Assembly (NCBI RefSeq): GCF_900113415.1
Contig: NZ_FOPH01000005.1
Coordinates: forward strand, 1-64,000
Reading direction: 5' to 3'
Length of the DNA: 64,000 bases
From: Oribacterium sp. WCC10
GTDB lineage: Bacteria; Bacillota; Clostridia; Lachnospirales; Lachnospiraceae
Shown here: one piece after another, positions 17,902 through 27,417 of the stretch
How the letters are laid out: each line of letters begins with the position of its first letter
Numbering within the stretch: position 1 is the first letter of the stretch
The notes under the pieces: model-generated
The model's database searches: none
What the model was told of the DNA's origin: nothing
The model's input: only the letters and a program-made list of their open reading frames with translations
Position numbers and translations under genes: made by a program

Positions 17902-20340
17902 TTAGCTTCTGAGTGATACTCCGAGTCTCTCAAGACCGTTAAGAATCTTCTTAACCACTGCGCCGATCTCATCATCAGTAAGAGTATGATCCTGGGCACG
18001 AAGTGTAACCTTATATGCCATTGACTTGTATCCTGCAAGAACCTGGGCTCCTACATATACGTCAAAGAGTTCAACATTCTCACAAAGCTTACCTGTTCTC
18101 TGGATAAGGATGTCCTCGATCTGACCTGCTGTAACATCAAGAGGTACAAGCATTGAGAAGTCACGGCTTACTGAAGGGAACTTTGCAAGAGCTGTGTACT
18201 TGATGTCATCATTAACAAGAGGGTAAACCTCCGGCATGTCAAGAACCGCAACGTAAGCTCTGTCACCGATTGAATAGTTCTCAAGAACTGTAGGATGGAT
18301 CTCACCAAGGAAACCGATGACCTTCTTGTTGTAAATGATATTGGCACGACGTCCCGGGTGAAGGAATGGCTTTGTGCAGCCCTCTGCATCATAGTGGAAA
18401 CGTCCGGTGATACCAAGCTGGTTAAGTATATCCTCAACATCACCCTTCATTGTAAAGAAGTCACCCTCTCCGATTGAACCGAGAGTAAGTGTCATTCTCT
18501 CATCAGGAAGCTCAGTTACAGGAAGAGCCTTAGGTATATAGACATTAGCCATCTCATAAAGCTTTGCCACCTTGTTTCTACGGTTATAGTTTGTAGAAAG
18601 AGATGTAAGCATTCCGTTCATGCTGGAGGTTCTCATAACAGAGAAGTCCTCACCGAGAGGATTGGAGATTCTGATCTGCTGCTTCTCTGCCGCATCCTCA
18701 GGGAACAGAAGCTTATCATAAACCTTTGGTGACTCAAAGCTGTACATATAAGCCTGTGAATAACCAAGTGCCTGAGCATAATGTCTTACTCTTTCGTTTA
18801 CCATAAGGTCAGGAGCAAGGCGGCCTGCTACATCCGAACCACCGGGAAGTGTGGTAGGAACATTGGCATATCCATAGAATCTTGCAATCTCTTCAGCTAC
18901 ATCGCACATACGGTGGATGTCCTGACGGAATGTCGGTGCTGTAACTGTGAGGCTGTCGCCGTCAGCATCAATATCTGTCTTAAGCTCGATACGCTCAAGG
19001 TACTCCTTCATCTCCTGTGCTGTAAGATCGAATCCGATGAGAGCATTGATATCGGAAGCCTTGCACTTGACTACTGATGGCTCACGCTTTACAGGGTAAA
19101 CATCAATGATGCCTCCCACAACCTCACCGGCCTGAAGTTCTTCGATAAGAGCACATGCACGGTTAATAGCTGACTCGGCAAGGTTTGGATCAAGTCCCTT
19201 CTCGAAGTAAGCGGAAGCATCTGTTCTGTCGCCTACCTTACGTGCACTGAGTCTGATGTTGGTTCCATCAAATGTAGCGGCCTCAAATACCATGGTCTTA
19301 ACATCATCGGTTATCTTTGAATTCTGTCCGCCCATGATACCTGCAAGACCGATAGCACCCTCTGCATCGCAGATAGTAAGAACTGTGTGGTCAAGCTTTC
19401 TCTCCTGCTGATCAAGTGTCTCAAAAACATCTCCGTCAGCTGCGCGCTTAACGATGATCTTGTGACCTCTGATCTTGTCGTAATCATAGCTGTGCATAGG
19501 CTGACCATACTCAAGCATAACGTAGTTTGTGATATCAACGATATTGTTGATAGGACGAATGCCGGCGCTTGCAAGACGGATCTGCATCCACTTTGGTGAT
19601 GGAGCGATCTTTATATTCTTAACCATTCTTGCTGTGTAACGTGGGCAAAGGTCTGTATCAACAACTTCAACTGAAAGATAGTCATGGATATCTTCGTTGT
19701 TTCCTGACTTCTCTTCCTTAGGCATATGGAAAGCCTTCCTGAATGTCGCAGCACCTTCTCTTGCGATTCCGATAACGCTGTAACAGTCAACACGATTTGA
19801 TGTGATCTCATACTCATGGATTGCATCATTGAATCCAAGAAGTGTAGGAGCATCCTGTCCTACTTGAGTTCCCTCAGGGAAGATATAGAGACCCTCTTCA
19901 GGTGCCTCAGGATAGAATTCACGGCTTGAACCAAGCTCTTCGATAGAGCACATCATACCGAAAGACTCGATACCGCGAAGCTTTCCTGCCTTGATAGGTA
20001 CTCCATCCTCAGGCATCTCTCCACCGTCATGTCCACCGGCAACCTTACCACCGTCAAGAACTACAGGCACAACATCTCCAACCTTCATGTTCTGGGCACC
20101 TGTTACGATCTGAACATTCTCAGCCTCTCCTACATCAACCTGGCAAATCCAGAGGTGATCCGAGTCAGGGTGCTTCTCCATAGACTTAATCTGACCTGTA
20201 ACTATCTTATCAAGATTTTTATTTAAAATGCTGCAGGTCTCAACCTTTGTACCGGTGAGAGTTACTGCATCTGTCCACTCCTTAGGAGTGCAGTCAAGAT
20301 CAGGAACGTATTCCCTGATCCAATTCATGGATGTATTCAT
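17902..20340 (-). CDS. pheT: Phenylalanine--tRNA ligase beta subunit
   Basis: Forms the alpha2-beta2 enzyme that charges tRNA-Phe. The 812-residue product has the N-terminal tRNA-binding OB domain (LWICQVDVGEAENVQIVTGAQN in part), the B3/B4 editing region, the B5 domain, a catalytic-like core (MRTSSMNGMLTSL), and a C-terminal ferredoxin-fold anticodon-binding domain (FPSVSRDFSMLV onward). GGGAG lies upstream of the ATG. It follows pheS by 25 nt, both under the T-box leader. Confidence 0.97.
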   Translation of the reverse strand: MNTSMNWIREYVPDLDCTPKEWTDAVTLTGTKVETCSILNKNLDKIVTGQIKSMEKHPDSDHLWICQVDVGEAENVQIVTGAQNMKVGDVVPVVLDGGKVAGGHDGGEMPEDGVPIKAGKLRGIESFGMMCSIEELGSSREFYPEAPEEGLYIFPEGTQVGQDAPTLLGFNDAIHEYEITSNRVDCYSVIGIAREGAATFRKAFHMPKEEKSGNNEDIHDYLSVEVVDTDLCPRYTARMVKNIKIAPSPKWMQIRLASAGIRPINNIVDITNYVMLEYGQPMHSYDYDKIRGHKIIVKRAADGDVFETLDQQERKLDHTVLTICDAEGAIGLAGIMGGQNSKITDDVKTMVFEAATFDGTNIRLSARKVGDRTDASAYFEKGLDPNLAESAINRACALIEELQAGEVVGGIIDVYPVKREPSVVKCKASDINALIGFDLTAQEMKEYLERIELKTDIDADGDSLTVTAPTFRQDIHRMCDVAEEIARFYGYANVPTTLPGGSDVAGRLAPDLMVNERVRHYAQALGYSQAYMYSFESPKVYDKLLFPEDAAEKQQIRISNPLGEDFSVMRTSSMNGMLTSLSTNYNRRNKVAKLYEMANVYIPKALPVTELPDERMTLTLGSIGEGDFFTMKGDVEDILNQLGITGRFHYDAEGCTKPFLHPGRRANIIYNKKVIGFLGEIHPTVLENYSIGDRAYVAVLDMPEVYPLVNDDIKYTALAKFPSVSRDFSMLVPLDVTAGQIEDILIQRTGKLCENVELFDVYVGAQVLAGYKSMAYKVTLRAQDHTLTDDEIGAVVKKILNGLERLGVSLRS

Positions 20341-20365
20341 ATTGATTCTCCCTTGTTAAATAAAA

Positions 20366-21388
20366 TCAGAACTGGCTGAGGAAACGTGTGTCGTTCTCAT
20401 AAAGAAGACGCATGTCATCGATCTCATACTTAAGAAGTGCGATTCTCTCAAGACCTACACCGAAGGCAAAGCCCTGATACTCTTCAGGATCGATTCCGCA
20501 CATCTCAAGAACGTGAGGATGAACCATACCGCATCCAAGAATCTCAATCCATCCCTCGCCCTTACAGAAACGGCAGCCCTTGCCACCGCACTTGAAGCAG
20601 GAAACATCAACCTCTGCTGACGGCTCTGTGAACGGGAAGTGATGAGGACGAAGCTTTGTCTTTGTATCCGGTCCGAAAAGTTCCTTTGCAAATGTATCAA
20701 GAGTTCCTTTAAGGTCTGCAAATGTAACGTGCTTATCGATAACGAGACCCTCAATCTGATGGAATGATGGAGAATGTGTAGCATCCACTGCATCAGAACG
20801 GAAAACTCTGCCCGGGCAGATCATACGGATAGGAAGCTTGCCCTTCTCCATAACTCTCGCCTGAACTGATGATGTCTGTGTACGAAGGAGGATATTCTCA
20901 TTGATGTAGAATGTATCCTGCTCGTCTCTTGCAGGATGTCCTGCAGGGATATTGAGCTTCTCAAAGTTGTACTCGTCAAGCTCTACTTCAGGTCCTTCAA
21001 CAACCTCATAACCCATACCTACGAAGATTCTCTCAACTTCCTCAAGAGCTCTTGTATTTGGATGTGCATGTCCGTAAACCATCTTCTTTGCAGGAAGCGT
21101 AACATCGATCTTCTCTGCTGCCATTCTCATTTCCTTGGCCTTATCCTGAAGGGCTGTCATATGCTTCTGAAGTTCTTCCTCAACTTCCTGACGGATAGCA
21201 TTGACCATCTGTCCGAACTTAGGCTTCTCCTCAGGACTTAAGTCTTTCATTGACTTAAGAAGTGATGTGATCTCACCCTTCTTTCCGAGGAACTTTACGC
21301 GGATATCATTAAGTGAATTGATATCCTGTGCTTCACGGATACTATCCGAAGCAAGCTTTTTAAGCTCTTCCAACTTTGTGTTTTCCAT
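20366..21388 (-). CDS. pheS: Phenylalanine--tRNA ligase alpha subunit
   Basis: Catalytic subunit of phenylalanyl-tRNA synthetase, 340 residues. An N-terminal coiled-coil arm precedes class II motifs: HPNTRALEEVERIF, the motif 2 region RMICPGRVFRSDAVDATHSP, FHQIEGLVID, and motif 3 GFAFGVGLERIALL. A CxxC-type cluster (CFKCGGKGCRFCKGEG) occurs in the C-terminal half, as in many bacterial PheS. AAGGAG precedes ATG 21388. Transcription is controlled by the T-box leader upstream. Confidence 0.97.
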   Translation of the reverse strand: MENTKLEELKKLASDSIREAQDINSLNDIRVKFLGKKGEITSLLKSMKDLSPEEKPKFGQMVNAIRQEVEEELQKHMTALQDKAKEMRMAAEKIDVTLPAKKMVYGHAHPNTRALEEVERIFVGMGYEVVEGPEVELDEYNFEKLNIPAGHPARDEQDTFYINENILLRTQTSSVQARVMEKGKLPIRMICPGRVFRSDAVDATHSPSFHQIEGLVIDKHVTFADLKGTLDTFAKELFGPDTKTKLRPHHFPFTEPSAEVDVSCFKCGGKGCRFCKGEGWIEILGCGMVHPHVLEMCGIDPEEYQGFAFGVGLERIALLKYEIDDMRLLYENDTRFLSQF

Positions 21389-21879
21389 TTGATTCTCCTT
21401 CTACATAATTGGGAACTTGCCACTTTTTATTAACGGGCAGTAAAAAGAGTCACTACCCGATTTCGCATCAGCCACCACGTGTGCATCAGTACAGGTACAA
21501 CGCCAGAGTGGAGACTTTACAGCGAATAAAAAAAGTCCCTGTGTATAAATACACAGGGACGAAAATATCGCGGTACCACCCATCTTCCCGATACATGCCT
21601 TTAGTTTCGTACAGAAACATAAACACTGCATCAGACTCTCAATATGCTTAACGCGCATCAACGTTTCAGACTACTGTAACTTCACCTGAACAACTCCGGT
21701 GGGAAAATTCATACCAGATATCTCTGAGACCGCTCTCAGCGCCTCACGGTCACTCTCTTTCAGAGATGCTTCTGTACTACTGAACACCATCAATGTCTTT
21801 TAGTTTATTAATTTAAAACTTGTTCTATGATATTTCTTTCACCTGTAAAAGTCAAGTCATCTTTTACCCCCGGAAGTTT
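21389..21879. other. Leader and intergenic region of pheST
   Basis: No gene is present. Most of it is the T-box leader (see that entry), plus about 140 nt between the leader terminator and pheS and the moaC 3' flank. Confidence 0.8.
21528..21790 (-). ncRNA. T-box leader of pheST
   Basis: Transcribed leader that reads uncharged tRNA-Phe and chooses between antiterminator and terminator. On the minus strand the T-box GGGTGGTACCGCG lies at 21569-21581. It is followed by a terminator whose stem GTCCCTGTGTA/TACACAGGGAC (21535-21560) ends in TTTTTTT. Upstream, a structured stem I region contains GAATTTTCCC (complement of 21701-21710), which offers Phe codons TTT and TTC as specifier. The 5' end is approximate. 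Confidence 0.93.
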
Positions 21880-22401
21880 TCAACTCTCATCTGCCCCATA
21901 ACCCTTGTCAGATGCATCAAATCTAAAGTCCCCGCTTTTTCCGCCATCCTTTTCAACAAGATGTATATCACTCATGATCATCCTCTTGTCTATGGCTTTA
22001 CACATATCATAGATAGTGAGAAGTGCGACATTGACGCCTGTCAGCGCCTCCATCTCAACACCGGTCTTTCCCTCAGTCTTCACCTGACAGAAAGCCGTGA
22101 TGGAAGTTGTCTCCCTGTCCATCTCAAACCATACCTTTGCATTGGTAAGAAGCAGAATGTGACACATGGGAATAAGTTCTGATGTTTTCTTTGCACCCAT
22201 GATGCCCGCCACCTGGGCAACCGTCAATACATCACCCTTTTTTATCTTCTTACCTTCAATCGCGTCAAATACTTCTTCCGTTACCTTAATGGTTCCTCTG
22301 GCAAGCGCCATACGTCTGGTAATGTCTTTACCGGACACATCCACCATGTAGGCATTACCATTATCATCAAAATGTGAAAATTCATTTGTATTATCAGTCA
22401 T
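21880..22401 (-). CDS. moaC: Cyclic pyranopterin monophosphate synthase MoaC
   Basis: Acts with MoaA in the first step of molybdenum cofactor synthesis, turning the MoaA product into cPMP. The 173-residue product shows [42 protein letters not shown] (read in parts), and the catalytic region [26 protein letters not shown], which includes the conserved Lys and Asp. It is the last gene of the molybdenum operon, 85 nt after modC, with a hairpin in that gap. AGAGG lies upstream of the start. Confidence 0.96.
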   Translation of the reverse strand: MTDNTNEFSHFDDNGNAYMVDVSGKDITRRMALARGTIKVTEEVFDAIEGKKIKKGDVLTVAQVAGIMGAKKTSELIPMCHILLLTNAKVWFEMDRETTSITAFCQVKTEGKTGVEMEALTGVNVALLTIYDMCKAIDKRMIMSDIHLVEKDGGKSGDFRFDASDKGYGADES

Positions 22402-22435
22402 ATAAAACCTCTGTTATAAAACTCATGAAACAGAA

Positions 22436-22460
22436 ACACACGTCATATTACGACGTGTGT
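22436..22460 (-). terminator. Possible weak terminator between modC and moaC
   Basis: ACACACGTC (22436-22444) and GACGTGTGT (22452-22460) form a perfect 9-bp stem. On the minus strand it is followed by TTCTGTTTC, a poor U-tract, so it may be a partial terminator or an mRNA-stabilising hairpin. Confidence 0.4.
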
Positions 22461-22486
22461 GTCCGTTTCTCATGTAAAAACATCTT

Positions 22487-23545
22487 CTATCGGAGAAACA
22501 GCACATCATCTTCCCTGAACTGAAGATAGTCCGGCATTCCATTTTCCCTGATGTCTTTTGCAACATCCCTTTGGACAAACCAGCTTATGAGACACTCCAT
22601 AGAAAAGTCCGGTTTTTCAGGCTTAACATAATAATTTGTCTCAAACTGAAGCTCCGCTCTGGAATATAGCGAAAATCTCACAGCATTTTCGGGACGATCC
22701 CCCCAGACAGGAAGGAAGTGGTGGGCTCTGTATCCTATGTAATGTGTTCCGGCGGGTACTTCCTTCTCAAATCGAAGCTGTATCCCCCAGTCAAGTGCAT
22801 TGACTCTGTGGGAATCCATGACTTCGACTTTTGAAAAGTTCTTGCAGCCGGTAAGCATTGCCGCCGACTTAGTGCCGGGAGAAGCAAATATATCCTTCGT
22901 TAACCCATGATTTGTGACCTTACCTTCATCTATGATCAAAAGTCTTTCACTGAAGCGGTATATCTCATCTCTTGAATGTGAAACCATGATAACTGTTCCG
23001 TCGTAGTCATCAAGCATTGACATCAGCTCCACCTGCATTTTGTCCTTGAGATAAATGTCGAGAGCCGAAAACGGTTCGTCCAGCAGTATCACATCCGGCG
23101 CATAGGCCATGATCCTTGCGATGGCAACCCTCTGCTGCTGTCCGCCGGAAAGCTGTCCGGGCAGTCTCTTTTCGAGTCCCTGCAGACTGAACTTTTTTAT
23201 CATCCTCTGCACAACAGGATAATTATATGCTAAAGATCCCCTCAGCCCGGCTGCGATATTTTCCTCCACAGTCATATTGGGAAAAAGCGCATAGTTCTGA
23301 AACAAATAACCTGCATTTCGCATCTGAGGTTTAATGTTTACATGCCGTGCAGAATCATACAGAGTGTGTCCGTTAAGGCTTATCATTCCCGAATCCGGCT
23401 TAACGATTCCTGCTATAGAACGAAGAGTCATACTCTTTCCCGATCCCGATGCGCCGAGAATCCCTATTCGTTTTGAATCTTCCCTGAAGCTTACATCCAG
23501 CGTAAAGCTTTCAAACTTTTTTTTGATATTTACTTCTATTGCCAT
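22487..23545 (-). CDS. modC: Molybdate ABC transporter ATP-binding protein
   Basis: ATPase that powers molybdate import. The 352-residue protein has Walker A GASGSGKS, the signature LSGGQQQRVAIARI, Walker B VILLDEPFSALD, and a switch His (MVSHS). The ~120 residues after the ATPase domain are the usual ModC extension position, but I cannot confirm a TOBE fold by eye. The ribosome binding site is weak. It is separated from modB by 155 nt that contain one dispersed repeat copy. Confidence 0.93.
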   Translation of the reverse strand: MAIEVNIKKKFESFTLDVSFREDSKRIGILGASGSGKSMTLRSIAGIVKPDSGMISLNGHTLYDSARHVNIKPQMRNAGYLFQNYALFPNMTVEENIAAGLRGSLAYNYPVVQRMIKKFSLQGLEKRLPGQLSGGQQQRVAIARIMAYAPDVILLDEPFSALDIYLKDKMQVELMSMLDDYDGTVIMVSHSRDEIYRFSERLLIIDEGKVTNHGLTKDIFASPGTKSAAMLTGCKNFSKVEVMDSHRVNALDWGIQLRFEKEVPAGTHYIGYRAHHFLPVWGDRPENAVRFSLYSRAELQFETNYYVKPEKPDFSMECLISWFVQRDVAKDIRENGMPDYLQFREDDVLFLR

Positions 23546-23676
23546 TGTTTACTCTAATAATTCAAACGATGTAAAGGATATGTTACCTGCTTTGGGCTAA
23601 TGCAGCATGCGATGCTGGTATCAAACGTCACTATACCAACAAAGTTTCAAATCAACGTGCAAGCACGAGATTTGGT

Positions 23677-23696
23677 ACTTTTGACCCTTATATCAT
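23677..23696 (-). repeat. Dispersed intergenic repeat core
   Basis: Read on the minus strand it is ATGATATAAGGGTCAAAAGT, a diverged core. It lies between modB and modC, in the opposite orientation to the other copies. Confidence 0.45.
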
Positions 23697-23700
23697 CATA

Positions 23701-24375
23701 CTACTTTTTCGCAGAAATCCTGCTCATAAGAAGCATCAGCACAAATGCAATAGCCACAACTATCAGAACCCATATACCCGCCGTGATATAGTCCTGATCC
23801 ATCATCACCATGGCGATGCGTTGTGATATGGTCGCAGTCTTTCCGGGGATATTTCCCGCAAGCATGGATGTAGCCCCGTATTCTCCAAGAGCTCTCGCAA
23901 ATGTCAGTACCGCTCCGCTCAGTATTCCCGGAGAAGCGCATGGAAGCATTACCCTGCGAAAAATGTCGTATTCGGACATTCCCAATGTTCTTCCTGCATT
24001 GATCAGATCCCGATCCACAAGTTCAAAGGCCGCTCTTGCATTTCTGTACATAAGAGGAAATGCTATAACCGAAGCGGCGACGACGCACCCCATCCAGCTT
24101 TGTATCACCTTTATGTTGAAATTGTCCCACAGGAACATCCCGAGTGGCCTTCTCCTTGAAAAGATCAGCAACAGGAAAAATCCTGCCACCGTTGGCGGCA
24201 GGACCATGGGAAGTGTAAGTATTCCATCGATTACAGCCTTCGCTTTTGCATTAATATTCATGACCTTCCAGGCTGTGAAAACTCCAAGGAAAAAACATAT
24301 CACTGTTGCAACTATTCCGGTTTTCAGGGATATCCATAAAGGACTCCAGTCAAGACTTGATAAAAGTTCAGCCAT
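23701..24375 (-). CDS. modB: Molybdate ABC transporter permease
   Basis: Membrane subunit of the molybdate importer, about 224 residues with five or six hydrophobic helices. The cytoplasmic EAA-type loop is seen around RTLGMSEYDIFRRVMLPCASPGIL, and ALGEYGATSMLAGNIPGKT is typical of ModB. I prefer ATG 24375, with GAGGAG about ten nt upstream; ATG 24393 is in frame but has no binding site of its own. It lies between modA and modC. Confidence 0.94.
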   Translation of the reverse strand: MAELLSSLDWSPLWISLKTGIVATVICFFLGVFTAWKVMNINAKAKAVIDGILTLPMVLPPTVAGFFLLLIFSRRRPLGMFLWDNFNIKVIQSWMGCVVAASVIAFPLMYRNARAAFELVDRDLINAGRTLGMSEYDIFRRVMLPCASPGILSGAVLTFARALGEYGATSMLAGNIPGKTATISQRIAMVMMDQDYITAGIWVLIVVAIAFVLMLLMSRISAKK

Positions 24376-24426
24376 CTGATTGATGCTCCTCATATAACAT
24401 ACGGAAATGCTGATTTAAGTGTTTCC

Positions 24427-25413
24427 TCAGTTCTGAATATCAGTGTCAAAGTAATACTTCTCAAAAACTTCCTTTGAAGCATCACCTGTAACGTAGTTCA
24501 CGAAATCAAGAGCCGCTTCTTTTTCCTTATCGTCGGCTTCCTCATTAACCACCTGTGCTATAGGGTAGATGACATTACCGCTAAGCTCATAAGGAACCTT
24601 CTCGATAATCTCTACCTTGTCCTCAAATCCATAGGTATCAGAGTAGTAGGTTGTTCCGACTTCGCATGAACCCTCGGTGACTGCGGCAAGTACCTTTGAA
24701 ACATTGGACTGCTCTGAGATCTCTACACCATTCAATGCATCCGATATTTCCTGCGTTGTTATCTTTGAAGCGTCGTCTGTCTCCGGAAGAAGTCCGAGTT
24801 TTATCATTGCTTCTCTCGTATACTTTCCAACAGGAACCGTTCCGTCTGCGAGTGCGATGGAAGAAGCATCACTGATATTCTGAAGTCCTGTCACCTTTGT
24901 ACCGGAATCCTTAAGGGTAATGACACAGACCTGATTGTTAACCACATTTTTTCTTGTATCCGGTACTAGAAGTTTTTCTTCTGAAAGCTTATCCATCTGC
25001 TTCTGAGCAGCCGAGAAAAATACATCACATGCGTATCCCTCTTCAATCTGTGAAAGAAGCTTACCTGATGAGTCCGCATTGAAGACAATGTCTACTTCAG
25101 GATGAATCTCATTGTAATTGTCAGCAATTTCCTGCATTACATTCTTAAGCGATGCAGCTATGAAAACCTGAATCTCGGTTTTTTCTCCGGTTTTATCCTC
25201 AGCTTTTTCTGAATCTTCTACAGATTCTTCTGCTGCTTCCGAAGTGCCTTTGACTTCTGAACTGCCTGCTTGTGTCTCTGCAGTTTCCTGAACCGCACTC
25301 TCATTTCCGTTAACTGTGGTGGTTTCTGTCTTAGCTTCAGGTGTTCCGGTTCCGCAGGCTGTAAGTCCCAAAAGAATAGATACAGACAGCATGACCAATA
25401 TAGATTTTCTCAT
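24427..25413 (-). CDS. modA: Molybdate-binding lipoprotein
   Basis: Solute-binding protein that delivers molybdate to ModBC. The 328-residue product has a lipoprotein signal with lipobox LTAC (Cys20), then a long Thr/Glu/Ser-rich linker of about 60 residues. The binding domain starts at IQVFIAASLKNVMQEI and includes FNADSSGKLLSQIEEG and the periplasmic-type ligand Ser residues. The linker would hold the domain off the membrane in a Gram-positive wall. GGGGAG precedes the ATG. It is followed by modB after 33 nt. Confidence 0.95.
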   Translation of the reverse strand: MRKSILVMLSVSILLGLTACGTGTPEAKTETTTVNGNESAVQETAETQAGSSEVKGTSEAAEESVEDSEKAEDKTGEKTEIQVFIAASLKNVMQEIADNYNEIHPEVDIVFNADSSGKLLSQIEEGYACDVFFSAAQKQMDKLSEEKLLVPDTRKNVVNNQVCVITLKDSGTKVTGLQNISDASSIALADGTVPVGKYTREAMIKLGLLPETDDASKITTQEISDALNGVEISEQSNVSKVLAAVTEGSCEVGTTYYSDTYGFEDKVEIIEKVPYELSGNVIYPIAQVVNEEADDKEKEAALDFVNYVTGDASKEVFEKYYFDTDIQN

Positions 25414-25435
25414 ATCTTTCTCCCCGATAATATAA

Positions 25436-25455
25436 ATGGCCTGAATGTCAAAAGT
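25436..25455 (+). repeat. Dispersed intergenic repeat core
   Basis: ATGGCCTGAATGTCAAAAGT, a diverged copy in the 44-nt gap between the MOSC-Mog gene and modA. Confidence 0.5.
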
Positions 25456-25457
25456 CC

Positions 25458-26381
25458 TCAGTCTGTTGCAGTTCCTCTGAGTATCCCGATGCCATGCTCG
25501 ATAGTGCCAAGCAGGAACTCCAGATCCTCGCGACAGGCTTTAGGACTGCCAGGCAGATTAATGATCAGAGTTCTCTTTCTGATACCTGCCGTCTGTCTTG
25601 AAAGCATAGCATGAGGAGTAAACTCCATGCTGTAGTTTCTGAGTGCTTCACCGATACCCGGAACTTCTCTGTCACAGACAGCCTTTGTTGCTTCCGGTGT
25701 AAGGTCACGAACGCTGAATCCTGTGCCGCCTGTGGTAAAGATTACATTAACCTGTCTCTGATCTGCAAGTCGCATAAGCTCCATCTCAAGACGTGGTCTT
25801 CCGTCCGGAAGCACCATCTGCTCTATAATCTGGTATCCCTTCTCCTCAAGTCTCTCCCTTATGGCAGGGCCCGACTTATCTTCATAAACACCCTCTGATG
25901 CTCTGTCTGAAAGTGTGATTATGGCTGCTGTTAAAGGTCTCTCCGGATCCGCAGGAATCATGGTTATCTCCATACCCGGCTTAACCTTGCCACCCTTCAG
26001 AACTATGGTGAACACACCTTCTCTTGGCATGATGCAGTCACCCATAACCTTATATATCTCGCAGTGACTGTGACAAGCCTTGCCCACCTGAGTGAGTTCA
26101 AGAAGACAGTCTCCAACCTGAAATCTTGTACCAACCGGCAGGTTCTTCAGGTCAAATCCCTCGCAAACGATATTCTCGCCAAAGGCACCGAAATCCACCT
26201 CAGCTCCCTTTTTACGAAATTCATCTATCTTTTCAAACGCAAGCAGACTAACCTGTCTGTGCCAGTTGCCGGCATGTGCATCTCCGACGATTCCCCACTC
26301 CGGTCTGAGTTCGATTTCCTGAACCGGCTTTTTCTGGGTTCCTTTCTTCTCACTTGTGCATACAGCTAATACTTTTCCCAT
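25458..26381 (-). CDS. MOSC domain-MogA/MoaB fusion protein
   Basis: A 307-residue fusion. Residues 1-140 are a MOSC domain, a sulfur-carrier fold linked to molybdenum cofactor use (EWGIVGDAHAG, FGENIVCEGF, CHSHCEIY with several Cys). Residues from about 150 on are a MogA/MoaB domain, which adenylylates molybdopterin (ITLSDRASEGVYEDKSGP in part, IFTTGGTGFSVRDLTPEAT). The order suits a role in the last cofactor steps. I chose ATG 26381, behind GGATGGAG; ATG 26402 overlaps moaA and has no clear site. Fusion of these two domains occurs in Clostridia as far as I know. Confidence 0.92.
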   Translation of the reverse strand: MGKVLAVCTSEKKGTQKKPVQEIELRPEWGIVGDAHAGNWHRQVSLLAFEKIDEFRKKGAEVDFGAFGENIVCEGFDLKNLPVGTRFQVGDCLLELTQVGKACHSHCEIYKVMGDCIMPREGVFTIVLKGGKVKPGMEITMIPADPERPLTAAIITLSDRASEGVYEDKSGPAIRERLEEKGYQIIEQMVLPDGRPRLEMELMRLADQRQVNVIFTTGGTGFSVRDLTPEATKAVCDREVPGIGEALRNYSMEFTPHAMLSRQTAGIRKRTLIINLPGSPKACREDLEFLLGTIEHGIGILRGTATD

Positions 26382-26398
26382 AATATCTCCATCCTTTA

Positions 26399-27400
26399 TC
26401 ATCCGCCAATCTCTATCATCTCTCTGGTTTCAGTTATCTCTGCAAGCTTCTCAAAGCAATGAGCTTCCGGCTTCTCCAAAACAGATTTCCTTATCAATGA
26501 AACCAGCTCATCCTGTCTCTTTTCATAAGCCCCGGTATCTACACCGGCATAAGAAGCAAAAACTTCCCTGATGTCATAGGTTTCCCCATAGCAGAGACAA
26601 GGCTTCAACTTTCCGGTAACTGTAAGCCTGATTCTGTTACACTCACTGCAGAACTTGCCATGTATGGCACTGATGAACCCTATGGATCCCATGAAACCCG
26701 GAATTCTCACATATCTGGCAGGTCCGTTTCCGTGAATACTTACATCTTCTTCCATATCAGGGAAAATCTGCTCTAGTCTGTCCTGAAGCTCTTCATTGTA
26801 TATGACATCGAACTTTTTACCGTAACCTATAGGCATCATCTCTATAAATCTGACATCTACAGGTTTCTCTTTGGCAATCCCTGCAAGCTGCAGCCATTCC
26901 TGATCATTCATCCCTCTCTGAAGAACTGTGTTGATCTTTACTCTGATACCTGCTGCCAATGCCTCTTCCATGCCTTCTATCACATCTCTGTGCTTATCAA
27001 AACCGGTAATATCTCTAAATACTTCCGGCCGGAGCGTATCGAGGCTGATGTTAACAGCATCAAGCCCTGCAAGCTTCAGTTTGTCAATATTTTCTTTCAG
27101 AAGCACACCGTTTGTAGTCATGGTAACCTGTTCCACACCCGGCAGTCTCTTCAGTCTTCCGACAAAATCAGCGCAGTCCTTTCTCACCAAAGGTTCTCCG
27201 CCTGTGACTTTGAATTTTGTAATGCCGCATGTAACGGCTGCTTCTGCAATCTCCAGCAGCTGCTCATAAGAAAGTACCTCAGGCATAGGTACCTTCGGAA
27301 CCTTCATTCCATTTGGCATGCAGTATCTGCAGCGAAGATTACAGCAGTCTGTGATCGACATTCGCATATAATCGATCGTTCGATTGAATCTATCCAACAT
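26399..27400 (-). CDS. moaA: GTP 3',8-cyclase MoaA
   Basis: Radical SAM enzyme that starts molybdenum cofactor synthesis from GTP. The N-terminal cluster CNLRCRYC has the CxxxCxxC spacing, and VTGGEPLVRKD is the SAM-binding motif. The C-terminal second cluster is visible as CSECNRIRLT with a later CLC. The 333-residue length fits if translation starts at ATG 27400 (MLDRFNRTIDYMR), with AAGAAGGA upstream. A longer ATG at 27445 would overlap the previous gene and is less likely. Confidence 0.96.
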   Translation of the reverse strand: MLDRFNRTIDYMRMSITDCCNLRCRYCMPNGMKVPKVPMPEVLSYEQLLEIAEAAVTCGITKFKVTGGEPLVRKDCADFVGRLKRLPGVEQVTMTTNGVLLKENIDKLKLAGLDAVNISLDTLRPEVFRDITGFDKHRDVIEGMEEALAAGIRVKINTVLQRGMNDQEWLQLAGIAKEKPVDVRFIEMMPIGYGKKFDVIYNEELQDRLEQIFPDMEEDVSIHGNGPARYVRIPGFMGSIGFISAIHGKFCSECNRIRLTVTGKLKPCLCYGETYDIREVFASYAGVDTGAYEKRQDELVSLIRKSVLEKPEAHCFEKLAEITETREMIEIGG

Positions 27401-27417
27401 TTGTCTCAAATCCTTCT

